Origin: Bacteroidota bacterium
GTDB lineage: Bacteria > Bacteroidota > Rhodothermia > Rhodothermales > JAAAOL01
Direction of reading: 5' to 3'
NCBI GenBank assembly: GCA_009908885.1
Contig: JAAAOL010000056.1
Span: forward strand, 1-9,810
Length of the DNA stretch: 9,810 nucleotides
The position numbers were made by a program, and so were the translations under genes. Shown here piece by piece: positions 7,231 through 9,810 of this stretch; positions within the stretch are counted from its first letter, which is position 1; each line of letters starts with the position of its first letter. The notes under the pieces are model-generated. The model was given only the letters and a program-made list of their open reading frames with translations. It was not told the DNA's origin and ran no database searches.

Positions 7231-7953
7231 GTGTCGTCCCACGCACCGCTCACTATCGACCCCTACCGTCAGCCGGACCTCCCGGCCTCGTTCGAGGGCG
7301 TGGCCCTGCTGATGGACAAGCCGAAGGGCTGGAGTTCGTTCGACGTCATCCGCGCGCTGCGCCGCCTGCTCGACATCAAAAAAATCGGCCATGCGGGCAC
7401 GCTCGACCCGATGGCGACCGGGCTGCTCATCGTCCTCGTCGGGCGCAGGGCGACCAAGCAGATGCAGCGCTTCATGGATTTGCCCAAGACGTACGAAGGC
7501 ACGCTGCGTCTGGGCGAGGTCACACCGTCCTATGACGCCGAAACCGAAGTGACCGAGCGCCACCCGTGGGAGGCCATCACGGAGGCCAATCTGGAACAGG
7601 TAGCTGAGCCGTTCACGGGCACCATCACGCAGCGCCCGCCGATGTATTCTGCCGTGAAGGTGGAGGGCGAGCGCCTGTACAAGAAAGCCCGGCGCGGTGA
7701 AACGGTAGAGCGCCCGCCCCGCGTCGTGACCATCGACCGCCTTTCCTGGACCGGTCGCGACGGGCCGGATGTGTCCTTCCGCGTGGAGTGCTCCAAGGGC
7801 ACCTACATCCGCAGCCTCGCCCACGACATTGGTCAGGAATTGGGGTGTGGCGCACATCTCGTGGCCTTGCGTCGCACCGCCATCGGGCCGTATCGGGTCG
7901 ATCGTGCCTGGACGCCCGAGGCGCTGGAAAAAGCGCTCACTGCGAGGGAATAA
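7231..7953 (+). CDS. truB: tRNA pseudouridine(55) synthase TruB
   Basis: Converts U55 to pseudouridine in the T-loop of most tRNAs. The family core is clear: LLMDKPKGWSSFDVI, KIGHAGTLDPMATGLL with the catalytic Asp (residue 59 from this start), KTYEG with the active-site Tyr, RPPMYSAVKVEGERLYKKAR, and CSKGTYIRSLAHDIG. The start is uncertain. The frame is open back to GTG 7147 and ATG 7174, both inside rbfA, while GTG 7231 is 31 nt after the rbfA stop. I chose 7231 because it leaves about 20 residues before the conserved core, as in related short TruBs, and gives 240 residues. No later start fits: the ATG at 7312 would cut into the core. It ends soon after the catalytic domain and lacks the C-terminal PUA domain of E. 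coli TruB (314 residues). The frame is intact. No SD is visible. Confidence 0.93.
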   Translation: MSSHAPLTIDPYRQPDLPASFEGVALLMDKPKGWSSFDVIRALRRLLDIKKIGHAGTLDPMATGLLIVLVGRRATKQMQRFMDLPKTYEGTLRLGEVTPSYDAETEVTERHPWEAITEANLEQVAEPFTGTITQRPPMYSAVKVEGERLYKKARRGETVERPPRVVTIDRLSWTGRDGPDVSFRVECSKGTYIRSLAHDIGQELGCGAHLVALRRTAIGPYRVDRAWTPEALEKALTARE

Positions 7954-8002
7954 TCATTCAGATTGGAGACGTCAGGATCTCCGAGGTCACGCGCTATGAT
8001 TC

Positions 8003-8019
8003 CTCGACAGGATGTCGAG
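8003..8019 (+). other. Small hairpin in the truB-ribF spacer
   Basis: CTCGAC (8003-8008) pairs perfectly with GTCGAG (8014-8019) around an AGGAT loop. It lies 50 nt after the truB stop. No T-run follows. It may be the first element of the structured spacer that continues with the palindrome at 8026-8113, or a weak 3' end for the rimP-truB transcript. Confidence 0.35.
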
Positions 8020-8025
8020 ACAAGC

Positions 8026-8113
8026 TGTGTTGCGTAAAGTGTGAGAGCAGACGCTTCGGCAGAGCGCTTCCGGATCCAAGTCCGGGACAAGCTCTCACGC
8101 ATCACGCATTACG
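8026..8113 (+). repeat. 88-nt imperfect palindrome with two internal hairpins (structured leader or interspersed repeat)
   Basis: Two 23-nt arms, 8026-8048 and 8091-8113, are complementary at 17 of 23 positions by my alignment, including eight perfect inner pairs GTGAGAGC/GCTCTCAC (8041-8048/8091-8098). Between them lie CGCT/AGCG and CCGGA/TCCGG hairpins, so RNA would form a junction with two arms. The right end also carries heptamer copies ACGCATC (8097-8103) and ACGCATT (8104-8110). It sits in a 245-nt spacer in an otherwise tightly packed block. Options are a ribF leader RNA, or a REP/MITE-like element inserted between truB and ribF. Bases 8114-8198 hold ACGGTCT twice (8118-8124 and 8152-8158) and no promoter I can support. 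Confidence 0.5.
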
Positions 8114-8198
8114 AAATACGGTCTGAGTTACACGGACATCGCCGAGCGAAAACGGTCTAACACAGGGGCGCATCGAAACACCGGGACACGACGCACGC

Positions 8199-9146
8199 AT
8201 GATACGCGAATACGGGCTGGACCAGGTAAGCAAGGACGACCGATCGGTGGTGACCGTGGGCACCTTTGATGGCGTGCACGTCGGGCATCAGGCGATTCTG
8301 CGATACCTGCAGCAGCGCGCCGAGACGCAGGCGGGGCAGAGCGTCGTCGTCTCGTTCGATCCGCACCCCCGCGAAGTCGTCCACGGGGAGGCCGTCCCGC
8401 TCCTCACGACCATCGAGGAGCGCTCGGACGTGATGGAGCGCCTCGGCATCGACCGGTTCATCGTGATCGCGTTTTCCGAGGCCTTTTCGAAGCTGGACGC
8501 CGAGGCCTTCGTCGAGCAGGTGTTGGTCGAGCAGGTAGGGCTCAAAGAAATCGTCATCGGCTATGACCACGGCTTCGGTCGCGGACGGGAGGGCGACAGC
8601 GACTTGCTGGAGCGCCTCGGCGCGCGGCTCGGCTTCGCGGTAGACGTGATCCCTCCGCAGGCCGTGGACGAGCACGTCGTCTCGTCGACCGAGATCCGCA
8701 CCCGGCTGGTGGAAGAAGGCGACGTGACCCTCGCTGCCGAGATGCTGGGGCGGCCCTACCGGCTCACGGGGACGGTCATCGAAGGCGACAAACGAGGACG
8801 TGCCATCGGCTTCCCGACGGCCAACCTCGCCGTCTCACATCCACGCAAGGTGGTGCCGCGCCGGGGCGTGTACGCGGTGCGGGCGAGGGGGGCGGACTTG
8901 CCCGTGGGACAGGGCGGCATGATGAATATCGGGCAGCGCCCGACGTTCAACAGCAGCGGTCAGCATCAGGAGGTGCATCTCTTCGACTACGAGGGTACCC
9001 TGTACGGCGAAGAGCTTCGCATAGAATTCGTCAAGCGCATCCGCGATGAGCGCCAGTTCGACGGGATCGAGGCGCTGAAAGAGCAACTTTCCCGGGACCG
9101 CGTGCGTTGCAAAGCCGCCTTGGAAACGCTATCTTCCACGGTTTGA
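8199..9146 (+). CDS. ribF: Bifunctional riboflavin kinase / FMN adenylyltransferase (FAD synthetase)
   Basis: Phosphorylates riboflavin to FMN and then adenylylates FMN to FAD in the cytoplasm. The 315-residue length is typical of the bifunctional form. The N-terminal nucleotidyltransferase domain (about 1-180) shows TVGTFDGVHVGH (19-30), SFDPHPREVV (52-61), GYDHGFGRGREGD (121-133) and SSTEIR (162-167). The C-terminal flavokinase domain (about 183-315) shows GFPTANL (204-210), MNIGQRPTF (242-250) and HLFDYEGTLYGEELRIEF (260-277). Both catalytic halves look complete. The ATG at 8199 starts shortly before the first strand; no SD precedes it. A 245-nt structured spacer separates it from truB, so it may have its own promoter or leader. 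The truB-ribF-rpsO order is common in bacteria. NadB, encoded upstream, is a FAD user, but there is no sign of joint regulation. Confidence 0.96.
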   Translation: MIREYGLDQVSKDDRSVVTVGTFDGVHVGHQAILRYLQQRAETQAGQSVVVSFDPHPREVVHGEAVPLLTTIEERSDVMERLGIDRFIVIAFSEAFSKLDAEAFVEQVLVEQVGLKEIVIGYDHGFGRGREGDSDLLERLGARLGFAVDVIPPQAVDEHVVSSTEIRTRLVEEGDVTLAAEMLGRPYRLTGTVIEGDKRGRAIGFPTANLAVSHPRKVVPRRGVYAVRARGADLPVGQGGMMNIGQRPTFNSSGQHQEVHLFDYEGTLYGEELRIEFVKRIRDERQFDGIEALKEQLSRDRVRCKAALETLSSTV

Positions 9147-9163
9147 AAACCCGCGCATGGTGT

Positions 9164-9190
9164 GCGGTCGTGACCGCCTCGTGCTGAGGC
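9164..9190 (+). promoter_or_regulatory. Two overlapping small hairpins in the rpsO leader
   Basis: GCGGT (9164-9168) pairs with ACCGC (9173-9177). GCCTC (9176-9180) pairs with GAGGC (9186-9190). The two helices share two bases, so they would compete at their junction or shorten by a pair or two. They lie ten nucleotides upstream of the SD-blocking hairpin and could be part of an S15-binding fold. Confidence 0.35.
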
Positions 9191-9199
9191 GCCTTACGT

Positions 9200-9230
9200 T
9201 CTTCTTTAGCATGGCAATATCTAAAGAGGA
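9200..9230 (+). promoter_or_regulatory. Hairpin that sequesters the rpsO ribosome-binding site
   Basis: TCTTCTTTAG (9200-9209) pairs with CTAAAGAGGA (9221-9230) over ten pairs, one of them U-G, around an 11-nt loop. The 3' arm contains the whole SD-like AGAGGA of rpsO. Closing the hairpin would hide the ribosome-binding site. S15 is known to repress its own mRNA through leader structure in several bacteria, with unrelated folds in different phyla. A role in S15 autoregulation is inference; the helix and its overlap with the SD are seen directly. Confidence 0.55.
9225..9230 (+). promoter_or_regulatory. Shine-Dalgarno-like site of rpsO
   Basis: AGAGGA ends six nucleotides before the rpsO ATG, with GAGG at 9226-9229 as the core able to pair with the 16S rRNA 3' end. 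It is the only convincing SD in the window; the starts of rimP, nusA, infB, rbfA, truB, ribF and pnp have none. It is embedded in the hairpin at 9200-9230. Confidence 0.55.
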
Positions 9231-9236
9231 TCATTT

Positions 9237-9503
9237 ATGATCTCGAAGGAAAAGAAAACCGAATTCATTCAGGAGTTCGGCAAAGACGAAAACGACACCG
9301 GCTCGCCGGAAGTCCAGATCGCGATCTTCACGCATCGCATCCAGGAACTGACGGATCACCTGAAGAGCCATCCCAAAGACCACTCGACCAGGCGCGGGCT
9401 GCTGAAGCTCGTCGGCAAGCGCCGCCGTCTGCTCAACTACCTCATCGACCGCGACATCGAACGCTACCGAACCATTACGAGCGAACTGGGCATCCGCAAA
9501 TAG
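9237..9503 (+). CDS. rpsO: 30S ribosomal protein uS15
   Basis: Primary 16S rRNA-binding protein of the central domain; it binds a three-way junction early in 30S assembly and forms an intersubunit bridge. The 88-residue product is full length (E. coli has 89 codons). The four-helix signature is evident: DTGSPEVQIAIFTHRI (20-35), HLKSHPKDHSTRRGLLKLV (41-59) with the conserved rRNA-contact His41, His45, Asp48 and Ser50, and KRRRLLNYL (61-69). The ATG at 9237 follows an SD-like AGAGGA with good spacing. The 90-nt leader is folded and probably controls translation. A strong terminator follows 14 nt after the stop, and pnp begins 106 nt after it, the same rpsO-pnp pairing as in E. coli and many other bacteria. 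Confidence 0.97.
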   Translation: MISKEKKTEFIQEFGKDENDTGSPEVQIAIFTHRIQELTDHLKSHPKDHSTRRGLLKLVGKRRRLLNYLIDRDIERYRTITSELGIRK

Positions 9504-9517
9504 CGGTCGGCCTGTCT

Positions 9518-9552
9518 GCGGCATCCTCGGCTCCGGGGATGCCGCTTGTTTT
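9518..9552 (+). terminator. Strong Rho-independent terminator after rpsO
   Basis: GCGGCATCC (9518-9526) pairs perfectly with GGATGCCGC (9537-9545), nine pairs around a 10-nt loop, followed by TTGTTTT (9546-9552). It begins 14 nt after the rpsO stop. It should end most ribF/rpsO transcripts, with read-through or a separate promoter supplying pnp. The rpsO-pnp gap of E. coli also has a terminator. Confidence 0.85.
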
Positions 9553-9609
9553 GGTACCCCTGATGTTGTCTGCGAAGCGACGCAATCCTACCTACTGTAC
9601 TGACTGACG

Positions 9610-9810
9610 ATGAACGAAGCGACGTACGAGACCATTGAAATCGAACCGGGCAAGACGATCAGCCTGGAGACCGGCCGCCTGGCCAAGCAGGCCGACGGCG
9701 CCGTGGTAGCCCGACTCGGCGAGACGATGGTGCTCTGCACCGCCGTCATCGCGGACGAACCCAAGTCGAATCAGCACTTCTTCCCGCTCACCGTCGATTA
9801 TCGGGAAAAG
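9610..9810 (+). CDS. pnp: Polyribonucleotide nucleotidyltransferase (PNPase), 3'-truncated by the window edge
   Basis: Phosphorolytic 3'-to-5' exoribonuclease that degrades mRNA and can add heteropolymeric tails. Only the first 67 codons are present, out of about 700 in the family. The N-terminal RNase PH domain is unmistakable: IEPGKTISLETGRLAKQADG (residues 11-30), GETMVLCTAV and HFFPLTVDYREK at the window end. The ATG at 9610 gives a start close to the first conserved strand; no SD is visible. It lies downstream of rpsO and its terminator. The frame is open to the last base. Confidence 0.96.
   Translation, partial: MNEATYETIEIEPGKTISLETGRLAKQADGAVVARLGETMVLCTAVIADEPKSNQHFFPLTVDYREK

Noticed and set aside
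8065..8090. T-arm-like CCGGATCCAAGTCCGG suggesting a tRNA remnant
   Set aside because: No anticodon arm, D arm or acceptor stem can be placed around it, and the T-loop lacks the standard TTCRANY form.
7970..8100. Possible FMN riboswitch before ribF (AGGATCTCCGAGG at 7974-7986 and AAGTCCGGGACAAGCTCTC at 8078-8096 look faintly like its ends)
   Set aside because: The conserved internal arms of the FMN aptamer and its closing helix are not present in between; the resemblance is limited to short GC-rich words.

Overview
The window comes from a GC-rich bacterium. It holds the end of an NAD-biosynthesis gene followed by an almost complete translation and RNA-metabolism cluster, all on the + strand: nadB (5' part missing), rimP, nusA, infB, rbfA, truB, ribF, rpsO and pnp (3' part missing). 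This is conserved housekeeping DNA. I see no transposase, phage gene, CRISPR array, toxin-antitoxin pair, defence gene, rRNA or standard tRNA.

Organism: the proteins look Bacteroidota/Rhodothermota-like. NusA has the sequence style of that group (NENIDV in KH1, YEIDVYRE after KH2, a short helix-hairpin-helix-like C-terminal part). Most genes lack a Shine-Dalgarno (SD) sequence, which also fits. High GC and very acidic NusA and IF2 extensions point to a Salinibacter/Rhodothermales-type lineage rather than low-GC Bacteroides. This placement is inference.

Layout: 1-1150 encodes the FAD/substrate-binding core and C-terminal domain of L-aspartate oxidase. 1151-1495 is a 345-nt spacer rich in inverted repeats, with a terminator-like hairpin and then an AT-rich stretch next to rimP. 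1496-7953 is a tight block: rimP (30S maturation), nusA (transcription elongation/termination), infB (initiation factor IF2), rbfA (30S maturation) and truB (tRNA psi55 synthase), with gaps of 31-82 nt. 7954-8198 is a longer 245-nt spacer with a large imperfect palindrome. 8199-9146 is ribF (FMN/FAD synthesis). 9147-9236 is a folded leader in front of rpsO (ribosomal protein S15). A strong intrinsic terminator follows rpsO, and pnp (polynucleotide phosphorylase) runs off the window end.

How they work together: RimP, RbfA and S15 build the 30S subunit, IF2 starts translation on it, NusA couples RNA polymerase to RNA signals, TruB modifies tRNA and PNPase degrades RNA. RibF and NadB are linked as neighbours and share flavin chemistry: NadB needs the FAD that RibF makes.

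The points most worth a second look are not new genes. They are (i) the rpsO leader, where the only convincing SD in the window is buried in a 10-bp hairpin; (ii) two structured intergenic regions, before rimP and before ribF; and (iii) unusually long, repeat-bearing, charge-segregated disordered extensions on IF2 and NusA.
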